Shown here piece by piece: positions 1 through 9,614 of a DNA stretch of 64,000 bases. A program made the position numbers and the translations under genes. The notes below the pieces were generated by a model, which saw only the letters and a program-made list of their open reading frames with translations, did not search any database and was not told the origin of the DNA. The stretch's first letter is position 1. Every line of letters begins with the position of its first letter. Origin of the DNA: Forficula auricularia (Eukaryota > Arthropoda > Insecta > Dermaptera > Forficulidae); contig JALMQS010000318.1 in NCBI GenBank assembly GCA_024734495.1, positions 62,001 through 126,000 of the forward strand. Direction: 5' to 3'.

Positions 1-244
1 CTTTCAACCCATAAAAAGAAGGGGTAAAGTTAATTTTAAATTATGTAATGACCCTAAAATTCTAAAACTTGATAATTTTGTAGGGTTTGCGGATTTAATA
101 AAGAAAATAATTAATTACGAATACTTTGCTACCCTTAGGCTCTAAAATGAAGGGATGAAATTTGTAGGGTAAATCAACCCCCACAAAAAATAAATAATAA
201 TAATAATAAATAAAAGCTACATATTAGCTTACAAAAGAAGAGAT
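1..244. other. AT-rich sequence, no gene seen
   Basis: No open frame or clear repeat boundary is visible. The phrase around 140-180, a CCCTTCATTTT-like string read on the minus strand, loosely resembles the tandem repeat at 31895-32330, so this may be a decayed copy of that repeat. That link is weak. Confidence 0.3.
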
Positions 245-505
245 GGATTTTGAATTTTAACTTTAAATTATTTTCATGAAACTTGGCTGTTACGCATTAT
301 GCCGTTAAGAATAAATCAACAAGATTCGTGTCCAGCCAAGTTTCATGAAAAATTTAGAATCCATAAGTTTAGATTGTCATTCAAAATGTAAAGAATGTAA
401 TTTAATTGAAAGTACTATTTTCTCAACTTAATTATTCTTGACCAATTTAGCTTGGCTCCCCCTAGATTTCACTACTTTTTCCGAACCTGGCCTGTTTTTC
501 AGTGA
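245..505. mobile_element. old diverged copy of the 31.3-kb foldback family
   Basis: A short inverted repeat (CATGAAACTTGGCTG near 275-290 and its complement near 336-351) flanks a small loop. The sequence after it keeps the order of blocks found in the right arm of the foldback at 31284-31872, ending in a block like CACTACTTTTT...CTGGCC near 469-492. It is heavily diverged and the left arm is mostly missing, so it is an old copy. No coding capacity is visible. Confidence 0.5.
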
Positions 506-549
506 ATGTTTTGAGTGAGATATATATATAATATAAATAATTTGTTAGT

Positions 550-584
550 GACTATAGTTTCGAAGGATTGAACTTCATTATCAG
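550..584 (-). ncRNA. degenerate hammerhead ribozyme-like motif
   Basis: Read on the minus strand the order is CTGATAA, a GAAG/CTTC stem, GAAAC, then TATAGTC. Core position 8 has changed from G to A, which should abolish cleavage. It belongs to the same ACTATAGT stem III type as the intact motifs at 2672 and 2779. It marks a decayed PLE terminal repeat just upstream of the Helitron. Confidence 0.45.
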
Positions 585-619
585 TCTTTTTAATTTTAAA
601 TATTCTATCTACATATCTA

Positions 620-1433
620 TCTACTCTTATTAAACGAGCAAAAATTGTATATTTATTTGTATATATATTTGTTTGTATATTTGTATCTTGGTTATATTTT
701 AAAAACGACTGTACCGATTTTGATGAAATTCACGAGTTAAGGGGTTTTTGGGGTGACAATTCGATCTGTCACGGTCTCATCTTCGACAAAATTGTTTTTG
801 ATGGGTTTTTTCGTAATCAAATTAATTATTCTCAGGTAGACAAATCCCATTCTTAGGGTTTTAAAAAAGGTTACTCTTTTCCTTTTCTACCCAGGCAGGC
901 AATGGGTTGCCTTAATTCATTGTTCTAAAAGGCCTTGAAGAAGTATTGTGCTTGTGGATTTTAACATATTTTGTTCTCCATAAACGTTAGAAATATTAAT
1001 AAACGTTTTATAATTGTTTTTATAAAGAACTTTATTTATTTAATAGAATAAAAAATAATCAAGAATTTATTTAAAAATATATTTCGCATAAGCAGGTGTC
1101 AATTTTCTGAAAAAACAACACATTTTGATAGGTTTTATTTATTAACAATTGGATGAATAAAAATGAATCATATGGTTGAATCAAAACAGGTGCAGGAGGT
1201 GGGGTGCAGTGGTGGAGGATCCGGGGGTAGGGCGAGGTTTCGGGGGTGGTGTCAAGCGGGGTGGGGGGTACAGTGGGCGAATACTATATATATTTGTATT
1301 TTTTTTTAATTTGAAAACGGCTCTCAAATAAAAATCGACCTTTTTATCAGAATTTTAAATTAAAAATAATATTAAAATAAAGGTTTTAACTGAAGAAAGA
1401 AGTTACCGAGCATCGCTCGGTGCCTTCAGGTAC
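620..1433 (+). mobile_element. Helitron A, non-autonomous, copy 1
   Basis: The element starts with TCTACTCTTATTAAACGAGC directly after an A and ends with a hairpin (ACCGAGC, ATC, GCTCGGT) followed about ten bases later by GGTAC, then T. Insertion between A and T without target duplication is the Helitron rule. The 5' part has the phrase CCGATTTTGATGAAATT-like common in insect Helitrons, and the 3' part has a G-rich block (about 1190-1275). No Rep/helicase coding is present. The 3' end is GGTAC rather than the usual CTRR. Related copies lie at 20685, 25588, 26922, 46205 and 57086. Confidence 0.8.
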
Positions 1434-2200
1434 TTATTTATTAAGGGTACAAATAGCCTATCGGATAGAGAAACTGTGAAATTAAGAGCTATATAATTAA
1501 CTAGTTTGTTGATATATTAACCAAAAAATTTACCTTTTATTTTTTATTTAACTATTTTCGATAAAATATATAGTTTTCATGTTAAGAAATGACTATTTTG
1601 AGTATAATATGATGCATGCGCGGATCCAGGGGGGGGGCGATGGGGGCGACCCCCCCCCAAAGCATTGGAGATCAACATTTTTTATATGTTTATTTAATTT
1701 TTTTTTAATTTTTTTTATAACATTAAATTTTAAAATTGAAGAAAATAAAGTTCTATGTGGGGGGGGTGGCGTCTCTGACCCCCCCCCCCCCCGCTTGGAC
1801 AATTCGACCGCGACACACTTCCGAGCAAAAGTAGATCTTATATACCGGCGACCGCCCCCCCCCAAAAACAGAGGTCAGAGGTCTGGATCCGCGCCTGTAT
1901 GATGTCATATTAATATGACTTATACTAATTAATGTATTAGTGATGTATCGAAATTAATAAAGAGTTTAGTCGATTTGCTCTTACCTTGGAAGAATGAATA
2001 GCTGCCCCGCTGTCTGCCCTGGTCGAATTCCGCCTCACAAATGAATAAAATCCCGTTTTGAATTCCGACTATCTTGAATGCATTTCTCTAGGTGGGAACG
2101 ATTCTCTAAAACAGAAAATATAAAACAATATTTTTATTTAAATTATTTATCAGTAAAAGATAAATGATAATAAATTTAACAAGAACTTTTAGATTTCAAT
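1434..2200. repeat. Helitron host unit, duplicated at 26290-26830
   Basis: Sequence after the Helitron end (TATTTATTAAGGGTAC onward) is nearly identical to 26290-26830, except that this copy carries the hAT MITE at 1615-1897. The two loci share both Helitron and flank, so they derive from a segmental duplication or from a larger composite repeat, not from two independent Helitron insertions. No gene is visible in it. Confidence 0.75.
1615..1897. mobile_element. hAT-type MITE with G/C homopolymer tracts, copy 1
   Basis: Terminal inverted repeats CATGCGCGGATCC and, read inward from the right, CAGGCGCGGATCC enclose 283 bp. The flank TATGATG occurs on both sides (1608-1614 and 1898-1904). The matching locus near 26461-26475 lacks the element and has one TATGATG, which is a direct empty site. 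A second copy at 27309-27575 has a perfect 8-bp duplication, so I assign it to hAT. Open frames across it are translations of G and C runs and are not genes. Confidence 0.85.
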
Positions 2201-2380
2201 TTTTTCTCAAATTATTTTCTATTAGATAGAACTGGACCCAAAAAATCTTGTTTTTTTAAAAAATCATTTTTAATCAATAAAATAATTAATCCTCGCTTTA
2301 AGAGTCTTGCAATTCATATTTTCCTTTGCCTTTTGGACTTATTATTAATATATTTTTTCATAATAAAAAATTAAGTAAAA

Positions 2381-2561
2381 ATTACGAGGTGGGTTTCAAA
2401 TAAAATAAAATAAAATAAAAGTGAGTTTTGATTTCGATATATTTCGGGTTGTCAGCCCAACTTCAGGAATTAGAAAAGAAGATGGGCTGACAATCCGAAA
2501 TATATCGAAATCAAAACTCACTTATCTTTTATTTTATTTTATTTTAAACCCACCTCGTAAT
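2381..2561. repeat. short palindrome with hammerhead-like tips
   Basis: Arms of roughly 85 bp, ATTACGAGGTGGGTTT inward and its complement outward, meet near 2470. A hammerhead-like string is read on the minus strand at 2436-2466: CTGAAGT, a TGGG/CCC stem, then GAAATATATC. The A9 position of the core is T, so it is probably inactive. The layout matches the PLE foldbacks elsewhere in the window. Confidence 0.6.
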
Positions 2562-2671
2562 TTTTTATTAATAAAAAATGTTTCACCTTGAACCAACAAC
2601 ACCTCTCTATTGAAGGAGACAATAAAAGAGTGTCTTCTGCTGGAATTATAAATTTTATTTATTTATAACGA

Positions 2672-2706
2672 GACTATAGTTTCGAGGGCTTTGCCCTCTT
2701 CATCAG
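2672..2706 (-). ncRNA. hammerhead ribozyme, intact core
   Basis: Minus strand: CTGATGA, stem II AGGGC/GCCCT with an AAA loop, GAAAC, stem III ACT/AGT with a two-base loop, cleavage triplet GTC. All conserved core bases are present. The very short stem III is a known feature of PLE hammerheads. Activity is inferred, not shown. Confidence 0.75.
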
Positions 2707-2778
2707 TCTATTACAATGGATTCACAGGAATTAATTTATGAATTCATAGATTAATTCCTGTGAATCCATTGTAATAGA

Positions 2779-2813
2779 CTGATGAAGAGGGCAAAGCCCT
2801 CGAAACTATAGTC
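2779..2813 (+). ncRNA. hammerhead ribozyme, intact core
   Basis: Plus-strand mirror of the motif at 2672-2706, with the same core, stem II, short stem III and GTC triplet. The two lie 70 bp apart in opposite directions, so a transcript of either strand contains one ribozyme and the complement of the other. Confidence 0.75.
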
Positions 2814-2921
2814 TCGTTATAAATAAATAAAATTTATAATTCCAGCAGAAGACACACTCTTTTATTGTCTCCTTCAATATATAAAAATTCTGCTACTCTC
2901 GGCAAAAACTTTCAATTTAAC

Positions 2922-3295
2922 ACCTCTCTACTTAAAAGTTATATTTTTACATGTTTAATCTCAAGAACGAAATGAACCATTCAAATTACTTCATCAATCC
3001 AGTGATCATTCATCTTCTAATAAATACAGGGTATTCTAATTGAGTGTTTAAGATTTTAAGGGGGGATTAAGTAGATAGTTTATTGTAGGTAAAACAAAAT
3101 GCGATTTGATCATATGTTCAAAAAATTAATTTCTGAGAGAATAAGATGTTATAAAAATAATTCAAAAATAAAATAATCCACCTCTCTCTTATATTTAATA
3201 ATTATTTACTAAAGAACCCCCTCCCCTTTTTTAATTTTGGGGCTATTATAAATTAATAATATCTCCTGTTAATTATGAGACTATTCTCTTATAAA
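2922..3295. other. AT-rich spacer, nothing recognised
   Basis: I see no repeat boundary, RNA gene or convincing open frame here. A pyrimidine-rich CCCCTCCCC string near 3217 is the only compositional landmark. Confidence 0.3.
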
Positions 3296-3455
3296 CGAGG
3301 GGTAAACTGCGAATTAAGTGTACACGTCTTTAGAATTATGTGGAATTATTTTGGAATTCATTAGATAATTCCCCGTCATCTAGTGTTTTCTACTTGGAAG
3401 TGAAAGTTGAAGTGGAAGTAGGTGTACACGATATTCACACCTCGATTATAAATAT
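3296..3455. mobile_element. degenerate relative of the 20-bp minisatellite element
   Basis: It opens with CGAGGGGTAAACTGCG and closes with GTGTACAC...ACACCTCG. These match the terminal repeats of the element at 3903-4487. The interior has only a few TTGGAAT/GGAAGT words instead of a regular array, so it is either a contracted or an ancestral form. Confidence 0.5.
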
Positions 3456-3775
3456 CAGCTTTCTTTGATTTTTGTTTGCAAATTTTATTATTTTAAATTA
3501 TTTTTCACCCACCCCCTCAATTTTTGGTCAATTTCACATAGTAAGTCATTTTCATAAAGTAGTACTTATAGGGTCTATTTGAGATTTTCGTACAAATCGG
3601 TTAAAGAGTCTAGAAGTTATATTGATAATTCTATTTTGTAACCCTTCCATAATTTTGGCATCCGAAAAAAATAATAACTCTCTTTTTACTTTCACATTTA
3701 TTTTATTATAAGTTCATTTTGTATTATATTTTATTTTTCTTGGTTTTTATTACTTTGACAATTTTATAATTTTAA

Positions 3776-4655
3776 TTTTTTAACCCCCTCCCCCGCACCC
3801 TTAATTTTTGGTTCGGTTTCAACCAAAATCTAATCTCAATACCTATAAAGAATCTAGATATGAAATTTCGTTTTGATATTCAGACCAGCTTTTGAGTTAG
3901 GGCGAGGGGTGATCCGCGATTGGAAGAAGGTGTACACCTCTTTGGAAGTATTTTGGAAGTACTTGGAAATATTTGGAATTACTTGGAAATATTTGAAAGT
4001 ACTTGGAAATATTTGGAAGTACTTGGGAATATTTGAAAGTACTTGGAAATATTTGGAAGTACTTGGGAATATTTGAAAGTACATGGAAATATTTGGAGGT
4101 ACTTGAAATATTTGGAAGCACTTGGAAATATTTGGAAGTACTTGGAAATATTTGGAAGTACTCGGAAATATTTGGAATTACTTGGAAATATTTGGAAGTA
4201 CTTGGAAATATTTGGAAGTATTCGGAAATATTTTGAATTACTTGGAAATATTTGGAAGTACTTGGAAATATTTGGAAATATTTGGAATTACTTGGAAATA
4301 GTTGGAAGTACTTGGAAATATTTGGAAGTACTTGGAAATATTTGGAAGTGCTTGGAAATATTTAGAAGTACTTAGATATTTGGAAGTACTTGGAAATATT
4401 TGGAATTACTTGGAAATATATGGAAGTACTCGGAAATATTTGTGTGGAAGTAGGTGAACAGCATATTAGGTCGCGGTTCACCCCTCGGTATTAACTAACG
4501 TACTAACAGACATTTTGACAAAATGATTGATATCTCGTCAAATATAATTTTGTCGTTAGGGCTTTTTTGTAGAACAAAACGCCTTAATTTCGCTCAATTT
4601 TAAACATTCTTCGTCCACGATTACAATCCTTGACCATACCCTGTATGGTAAATTA
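3776..4655 (-). mobile_element. Y-family repeat, minus strand, interrupted
   Basis: Segments 3776-3902 and 4488-4655 read on the minus strand match the Y family at 33822: a GGTATGGTCAAG-like start, the NNGACATTTTGTCAAAA block, the TAGCTCAAAAACTAG block, then a G-rich tract. The minisatellite element at 3903-4487 splits the copy at the TAGCTCAAAA block. The order of blocks on both sides shows it is one interrupted unit. Confidence 0.6.
3903..4487. mobile_element. TIR element carrying a 20-bp minisatellite
   Basis: Ends CGAGGGGTGA (3903) and its complement TCACCCCTCG (4478-4487) are extended imperfectly by about 30 bp more (GTGTACACCT and AGGTGAACA blocks). Between them, 3936-4440 is a tandem array of ACTTGGAAATATTTGGAAGT, about 25 units with single-base variants. 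Long open frames of the WKYLEV type are caused by the repeat period and are not genes. An inverted relative starts at 63812 and runs off the window. Confidence 0.75.
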
Positions 4656-5640
4656 AAAATGAAGAAATCCTGAGAATTTTTAATATTACATAAAGTTTAC
4701 TTAGAATTTAATGAAAATCGAAAAAACATATATACCTAAACATAATAACAATAAACAAGTAAAATAAAATTAACTATTACTATCGTAGATATTATTCTAA
4801 TCTATATTTTTCCTTCTAAATCATTTTATATAATTTCATATTCAAGATACGATCGAGGTAAATTAAAAATTTCCATATCATTGACATTTTGTCTCAATAA
4901 ACCAACGATTAAATGCAATTATTTAAATTATGCTTGAACCCCTATGCGATCGGGAAACACTGTCCCCAGTACTCACGCGTATGTACTATATAGGTAGTAC
5001 ACCCATCCCATCCCATACGTGCAATGCGTGCAAGTGAGCTTTGCGACCTACAAACACATCACATTAATGCATAATATTTTTGCGCACGTATTTTCTGAAT
5101 AATTACACACGCCTAGGGGATGATTATACCTCCATAAGGCAATCAGTCAACGAACCCCTTGGTCTTAACGTGATTAGCTAATTCACACGAGTTAAGCGAT
5201 GATTATATAGAAAACGATTCTTCTGTTTATTATTACGACCCATGTTTGCGCCCTCTGGTACACATACAAGCAACTAATGATTTAATTTATTTATTTTGTT
5301 ATTATTATTATGATATAGGGGGTTGTTTATGAAAAGGCATATAAAACAAAATTGAAGTCATGAGGGCATGAATAAGATTGTTTTAAAAATAGGGGCATAA
5401 CAATTTATTATTTTTTTATTATAATTTATATAGGTTCATTTTTTTACTCATAATCGCGATCTGATTATGGTTACAAGAAAGTCACAAATAGAATTTTATT
5501 ATCAGTACATGTTCTTGATATGTACGCGTAACTGAATTTATTTTAATTATAATCCTGTACCTATTATTTTACTTTTCCATTCGTAGAATTTGCGAAGTAG
5601 TGTAATCGTGCAATTAATTGTTTGTATTTTTATTTCTAAT
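4656..5640. other. apparently single-copy spacer
   Basis: Base composition is more mixed than in the surrounding repeats (for example 4930-5270), and I see no internal match elsewhere in the window. No open frame above about 60 codons is convincing. It could hold regulatory or unique host sequence, but nothing specific can be named. Confidence 0.3.
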
Positions 5641-5650
5641 ATACTAAAAA

Positions 5651-5870
5651 ATGGCTGGGGAAGTCGGGTCTCCGAGATGGCTAAGGCACTGGCCCGCTTC
5701 AGCATCGTTGATGACGATGTTCAAGCGAAAGGCCCAGGTTCGAGCCTTCTTATTAAAGCCGTGCTTCTTAAACTATGGGGCGAGACCCCTTTTCGGGTCG
5801 CATAACTGAATTTCGGTATCGCGCAACATAGGGAAACAATGACAATGAAATAATGATCAATGAAAAAAAT
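5651..5870 (+). mobile_element. tRNA-derived SINE-like unit
   Basis: A pol III A-box-like TGGCTAAGGCACTGG (about 5678-5692) and a B-box-like GGTTCGAGCC (about 5737-5746) are spaced as in a tRNA-derived SINE head. A non-tRNA body follows (GGGGCGAGACC... to about 5870) and ends in A-rich sequence. No target duplication is clear. An open frame crossing it (5590-5805) is not a gene. Confidence 0.5.
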
Positions 5871-5974
5871 TATTATAAAGCGCAGCGGCCAAAAATGTAT
5901 TTTTAGTGAATTAGAGGTATATTTGTCAATGAATTTGCAATAATTTGTACAATTGCCATTTTGTATTAAATATA

Positions 5975-6165
5975 TATTTAATTGAAAAGTTTTTGTTTTG
6001 CCGAGAGTAGCAGAGTTGTTGATTCACAAAGAGAAACAAAGAGGATGTCCTCTGCTTGATGCAAATAAACATACACACATATATATCATCTAAATATATA
6101 TATATATGTGTGTATGTTTATTTGCATCAAGCAGAGGACAACTCTTTGTTTCTCTTTGTGAAATA
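5975..6165. mobile_element. PLE-like foldback fragment
   Basis: It begins with the PLE terminal-repeat end (GCCGAGAGTAGCAGAG near 6000) and then forms a palindrome at 6025-6160: CACAAAGAGAAACAAAGAGG and its complement, meeting at a TA-rich centre near 6090. A half copy without the second arm is at 40047-40140. No hammerhead core is visible in this part. Confidence 0.6.
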
Positions 6166-6265
6166 TATATTTATTTATGTGAAGCAACGTTCTCAGCATT
6201 GCCGATTATAAAATCAAATTACAGATCAAATTTGAAAAATATTAAAGATGATTATCTCCTGTTTA

Positions 6266-6320
6266 TCTACTCTTATTAAACGAGCAAAAATTGTTTGTAT
6301 ATATATATATATATATATAT
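6266..6320 (+). mobile_element. Helitron A 5' end fragment
   Basis: The diagnostic start TCTACTCTTATTAAACGAGC follows an A, then breaks off in a TA microsatellite (6298-6320). The rest of the Helitron has been lost or displaced by the adjacent foldback family. Confidence 0.65.
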
Positions 6321-6600
6321 GTAAAGATTAAATGAAAGCGAAAGTTAAAACATTTGTCCGGTCACTGGCCTATTTGGGTGCACTTGGGACCTGACTCGTT
6401 TTTGATAGTGAACCAAGAGTTGAAAAAGATAGGACCCAGCCGGGTATCATCCGGCATCCTCTGCGTTAAGCCCGCAAATGCCTTCTCCATTTAGGCGATG
6501 GATCCTCCGACTAGATCCTATAATCAAATCTTATATATATTCAACTCTTTATCTCAAGCGCGCTTTTCTTCTATTTTCTTAAAAGTATGGTTCTTATAAA
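6321..6600 (+). repeat. fragment of the 7.6-kb palindrome family plus unassigned sequence
   Basis: 6325-6435 matches one arm of the palindrome at 7584-7903 (AACATTTGTCCGGTCACTG, then GGTGCACTTGGGACCTGACT). The remaining bases to 6600 contain a GCATCCTCTGCG-type mixed region that I cannot assign. Confidence 0.55.
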
Positions 6601-6645
6601 TTTACTACAATTCTCATCTGTCTGATTCTTTGGGGAATCGAAACA

Positions 6646-7480
6646 CATTGTTACGCCGACGATAGCACTCTACACGGCATACCCTCACTCCGGAATAATC
6701 GAATCAATGTTGCCTCCTCAATTACTCTCGACCTAGACAAACTGAATAAATGGGGCTCTCAAAATTTAGTTAACTTTAATTCAAACAAGACTCAATGTTG
6801 TCTAATTTCTAGGTGCGAAAATAGAGATTCCCTGATATTCACTTCGATTCGAATACCCTGAAAATGTGTGACAGCCTATCCATGTTGGGCGTCTCTGTCG
6901 CATCTGACCTGTCTTGGAATGAACACATCTCCTCTGTGGCGAAATCTGCAGCAAGGAAGATTGGCTTCTTATTCGAGGTCCAAGCGATTTTACAAACCCC
7001 CACAACTTCTCACCATCTACAAGGCCCAAATCCGCCCCTGTCCTCGAATACGGCTCTCATCTATGGAGAGGAGCCTCAAAATATTCTCTTGCTACCCTTG
7101 ATGCAATTCAGAAACGAGCCGTCAGGCTAATTGACGATTCTACCCTCACCGACTCCCTCGACTCGCTGGCTCATCGAAGAAACGTCTCTGCCCTTTCCCT
7201 TTTCTATAGATACTATCACGGCAGGTTCTCTGATGAGATAAAATCAATAATTCCCCAAAAGCATGCTTTGCACGTAGCACGCGTTTTGCCGACTCCCAAC
7301 ACTCTTTCGCGGTCAAATTAGAAAAGTGCCGGACCACTTCATTCGTCAATTCATATATCCCCATGACTTCAAGGAACTGGAACTCTCTCCCAGCCTCCAT
7401 CTTTCACAGCACTTATAATCTTCAAACCTCCAAAACCGGAGTGCATAGACACCTACGTCTACACCCTCTCACTTAATCAA
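6646..7480 (+). pseudogene. LINE reverse transcriptase, C-terminal fragment (Jockey/CR1-type)
   Basis: The plus strand encodes the reverse transcriptase catalytic box YADDSTLHG (YADD at 6652-6663), followed by the LDKLNKWGSQNLVNFNSNKT block typical of non-LTR elements. After one frameshift near 6862 come SMLGVSVASDLSWNEHIS and, after another near 6980, KAQIRP, QKRAVRLIDDSTLTDSLDSL and HRRNVSALSLFYRYYHGR. The enzyme copies element RNA into DNA at the target site; YADD holds two of the three catalytic aspartates. Everything upstream (endonuclease, start of the reverse transcriptase) is missing, and stops and frameshifts make it dead. A related 3' fragment is at 44369-44800. The family resembles Jockey/CR1-group elements; the exact clade needs a phylogeny. 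Confidence 0.85.
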
Positions 7481-7583
7481 CTTTCCCTTCTCTTCGGTAA
7501 TGCAAGGGTCTTTCGAGATCTATAGGGGCTGCATCTTTACTGGTACACACCTTCTTGCATTCGATTGCATTGAAAAAAAAATA

Positions 7584-7903
7584 GAAACAGATGAATTTTG
7601 TTCAGATATTCAATAATAAATTTTATTTAGAATGTGTAAATGTAAACATTAAATGAAAGCGATAAAACATTTGTCCGGTCACTGCCCTATTTTGGTGCAC
7701 TTGGGACCTGACTCGTTTTTGATAGTGAACCAAGAGTTGTTTTTTCAACTCTTGGTTCACTATCAAAAACGAGTCAGGTCCCAAGTGCACCAAAATAGGA
7801 GTGACCGGACAAATGTTTTAACTTTCGCTTTCATTTAATGTTTACATTTACACATTCTAAATAAAATTTATTATTGAATATCTGAACAAAATTCATCTGT
7901 TTC
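7584..7903. repeat. near-perfect palindrome, about 155-bp arms
   Basis: Arms 7584-7739 and 7746-7903 are almost exact complements around a six-base spacer (TTTTTT region near 7742). The arm ends near GAAACAGATGAATTTTG. One arm recurs at 6325-6435. No hammerhead core or coding sequence is seen. A TA microsatellite follows at 7940-7962. Confidence 0.8.
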
Positions 7904-8197
7904 GATTCCCCGAAGAATCAGACAGATGAGAATTGTAGTAAATATATATATATATATATATATTACGAGGTTTTGTAAGATTAGCGACAATATGTAACAT
8001 TATTAAATTTCAAGTTAATATCTTATTTAGTCGTAAGCTACAATAAAGAGAGACAGACAACCTATCAGTTGTTCGGGACCTTGAAAACTAAAAATTCATA
8101 AAAATTCATATTTATAAGACTTAAAAGTTCAAATAGTAATAAAGCAGATCTATATATGAAGAACTTGATTAATTACTGTTCTCCGAATATAGGTACA

Positions 8198-8527
8198 TCA
8201 AAGCATTTGATACCCGGAAGTTGACGAGATCAATTCCCGTTCGCTCTCCCCGGGTTTAACGACGACCAAGTGTTCATTGGAAGAGGTCGTGGTGTTTTGA
8301 AACAATCCCGAGCTTCCGTTGGTTGAGGTGGCAGCAAATGTCGATGAATCAGTCCCAAACCCTCCACCTATTGGGGTAAATTTATGATCGTTCCGGATAG
8401 TCAACAGAGAGCTTGATCGATAAGGCCGTTGCAAGTCTCCAAAACGCACCCCCGAGATCCTTATCTCTCTCTCACCCTTATGGACAAATATATTCCCTTT
8501 TCCTTTGATGTCAAATATGGTCCATGA
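8198..8527 (-). CDS. orphan open stretch, hypothetical
   Basis: A 109-codon frame on the minus strand is open from a TAA at 8528-8530 to the stop at 8198. Codon content is unlike the repeats around it. The product would be hydrophilic, with an RISGVRFGDLQRPYR stretch, a glycine-rich GGGFG, a Ser/Thr/Asn-rich middle and VVVKPGESERELI near the end. No ATG begins it, so it would be an internal or terminal exon or a fragment of a mobile or viral gene. I do not recognise the family. It could also be chance in a non-repeat segment. Confidence 0.35.
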   Translation of the reverse strand, partial: SWTIFDIKGKGNIFVHKGEREIRISGVRFGDLQRPYRSSSLLTIRNDHKFTPIGGGFGTDSSTFAATSTNGSSGLFQNTTTSSNEHLVVVKPGESERELISSTSGYQML

Positions 8528-8886
8528 TTAATTCAATCTCTTCGACATGACCACCATTCCATTTGCCTTTTTAAAAAAATTATTTTCATCTGAGAAACTA
8601 TATCAAAACCGTTGAAGAGTCAACACATGTGCTTAGCTCGAGATTTGTTTTGATAATTAGTAGTGATTGTGGTGTTGGTGCAAGGTGAAACATCTTTAAT
8701 AAAGATAAGAGGAAATAAATATTATATTTAATTTTTTTGCAACGAAATTTTCTCTGAGAGAGACGGACTGGTAGAAATTTTAATTGAATGTAATGGAAGG
8801 CAGCCCAGAGGTAGTGAGGAAAGAAAAATTAACACATATAAAATAAAGTGTAATTTATTGAATCCTTCCTCCTTTCCTTTCAAACC

Positions 8887-8918
8887 GACGTTTCGGAGGA
8901 TTTTCCCTCCTTCTTCAG
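8887..8918 (-). ncRNA. hammerhead ribozyme, intact core
   Basis: Minus strand: CTGAAGA, stem II GGAGG/CCTCC with a GAAAAT loop, GAAA, minimal stem III ACGT, then C17. All core bases fit CUGANGA...GAAA. Stem III of two base pairs without a loop is seen in PLE hammerheads, which are thought to act better as dimers. Confidence 0.7.
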
Positions 8919-9180
8919 GGTTTCAAAGGGTCAATGAATGAAACAAATAAAATGTTTCCTTCTTCTCTCCACAGTAGTGTTCAAAAACATTCTTCATTTT
9001 TAACAAAGGCATAGAAAAACAAATTTTTTTTCCTTCTTTTCTTAATTAGAATTATTAAGAAAAGAAGGAAAAAAAATTGTTTTTCTATGCCTTTGTTAAA
9101 AATGAAGAATGTTTTTGAACACTACTGTGGAGAGAAGAAGGAAACATTTTATTTGTTTCATTCATTGACCCTTTGAAACC

Positions 9181-9213
9181 CTGAAGAAGGAGGGAAAAAT
9201 CCTCCGAAACGTC
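9181..9213 (+). ncRNA. hammerhead ribozyme, intact core
   Basis: Plus-strand partner of the motif at 8887-8918, same core and GGAGG/CCTCC stem II, one extra A in the loop, ending GAAACGTC. Confidence 0.7.
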
Positions 9214-9320
9214 GGTTTGAAAGGAAAGGAGGAAGGATTCCAATAAATTACACTTTATTTTATGTGTGTTCATTTTTCTTTTCTCACTACCTCTGGGCTG
9301 CCTTCCATTACATTCAATTA

Positions 9321-9610
9321 TATTTAATATGGATTTACTATGAGTTAAGGATACTAGGTCACTTATTTCAAATTAAAATTAAAAAAATTAAAAGATATAA
9401 AAAAAAAAAATTTCTTTTTCAAATTTTTTTTTTTTTTTTATATATATATTGAAAAAGTGACGACTGGCTAAATGGGCATCAAGTTCCCGAGGCCAAGGGA
9501 TAGAAAAAAAATATTGAAAAAGAAAATTTTTTTATATCTTTTAATTTTTTAATTTTAATGTGAAATAAGTGACTTAGTGTCCTTAACTCAAAGTAAATCC
9601 ATATTAAATA
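9321..9610. repeat. second foldback joined to the PLE
   Basis: Arms beginning ATATTTAATATGGATTTAC (9320) and ending in the complement near 9610 enclose a loop at about 9430-9510 that contains unique sequence (GACGACTGGCTAAATGGGC). One arm recurs alone at 44970-45085. It separates the two plus-oriented terminal repeats of this PLE cluster. Confidence 0.65.
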
Positions 9611-9614
9611 TAAA

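Larger units (their letters stand above)
2609..2921. mobile_element. PLE terminal-repeat foldback, ACTATAGT type
   Basis: Two copies of one terminal repeat face each other around a centre near 2743 (arms 2609-2740 and 2746-2878, almost identical). The right copy continues to a typical end near 2921 (CTGCTACTCTCGGC then a CAATTTA tract). Each arm carries a complete hammerhead core. Just upstream, at 2580-2603, is a block (TTTCACCTTGAACC) that recurs beside other PLE pieces in the window. No reverse transcriptase remains. Relatives lie at 16541, 31118, 54220 and 55793. Confidence 0.75.
6602..7942. mobile_element. composite foldback enclosing a LINE fragment
   Basis: The phrase ACAATTCTCATCTGTCTGAT at 6607-6626 recurs in inverted orientation near 7917-7938, so two ends of one element family bracket this segment. 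Inside are the LINE fragment (6646-7570) and the palindrome (7584-7903). The LINE either inserted into, or was captured between, inverted copies. Confidence 0.5.
8660..9322. mobile_element. PLE foldback with paired hammerheads, ACGT type
   Basis: A PLE-associated block (GGTGTTGGTGCAAGGTGAAA) at 8672-8691 precedes a terminal repeat in minus orientation (GACGGACTGGTAGAAATTTT at about 8763). The sequence then folds back: arms roughly 8774-9053 and 9057-9322 meet at an AATTAGAATT centre. Both arms carry a hammerhead core of the CTGAAGA...GAAACGTC type. The related terminal repeat at 58456 flanks a GIY-YIG endonuclease fragment, which supports PLE identity. No coding sequence remains here. Confidence 0.75.

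Noticed and set aside
1579..1902. Glycine/proline-rich open frames on both strands
   Set aside because: They are translations of G and C homopolymer tracts at the ends of the hAT MITE; the same happens at 27281-27723.
3854..4375. Several overlapping open frames with WKYLEV / SKYFQV repeats on both strands
   Set aside because: They arise because the 20-bp minisatellite unit (and its 60-bp multiple) lacks stops in several frames. Both strands are open at once, and the peptide is a pure repeat.
7146..7400. Minus-strand frame over the LINE region
   Set aside because: It is antisense to the recognisable reverse transcriptase C-terminus on the plus strand.
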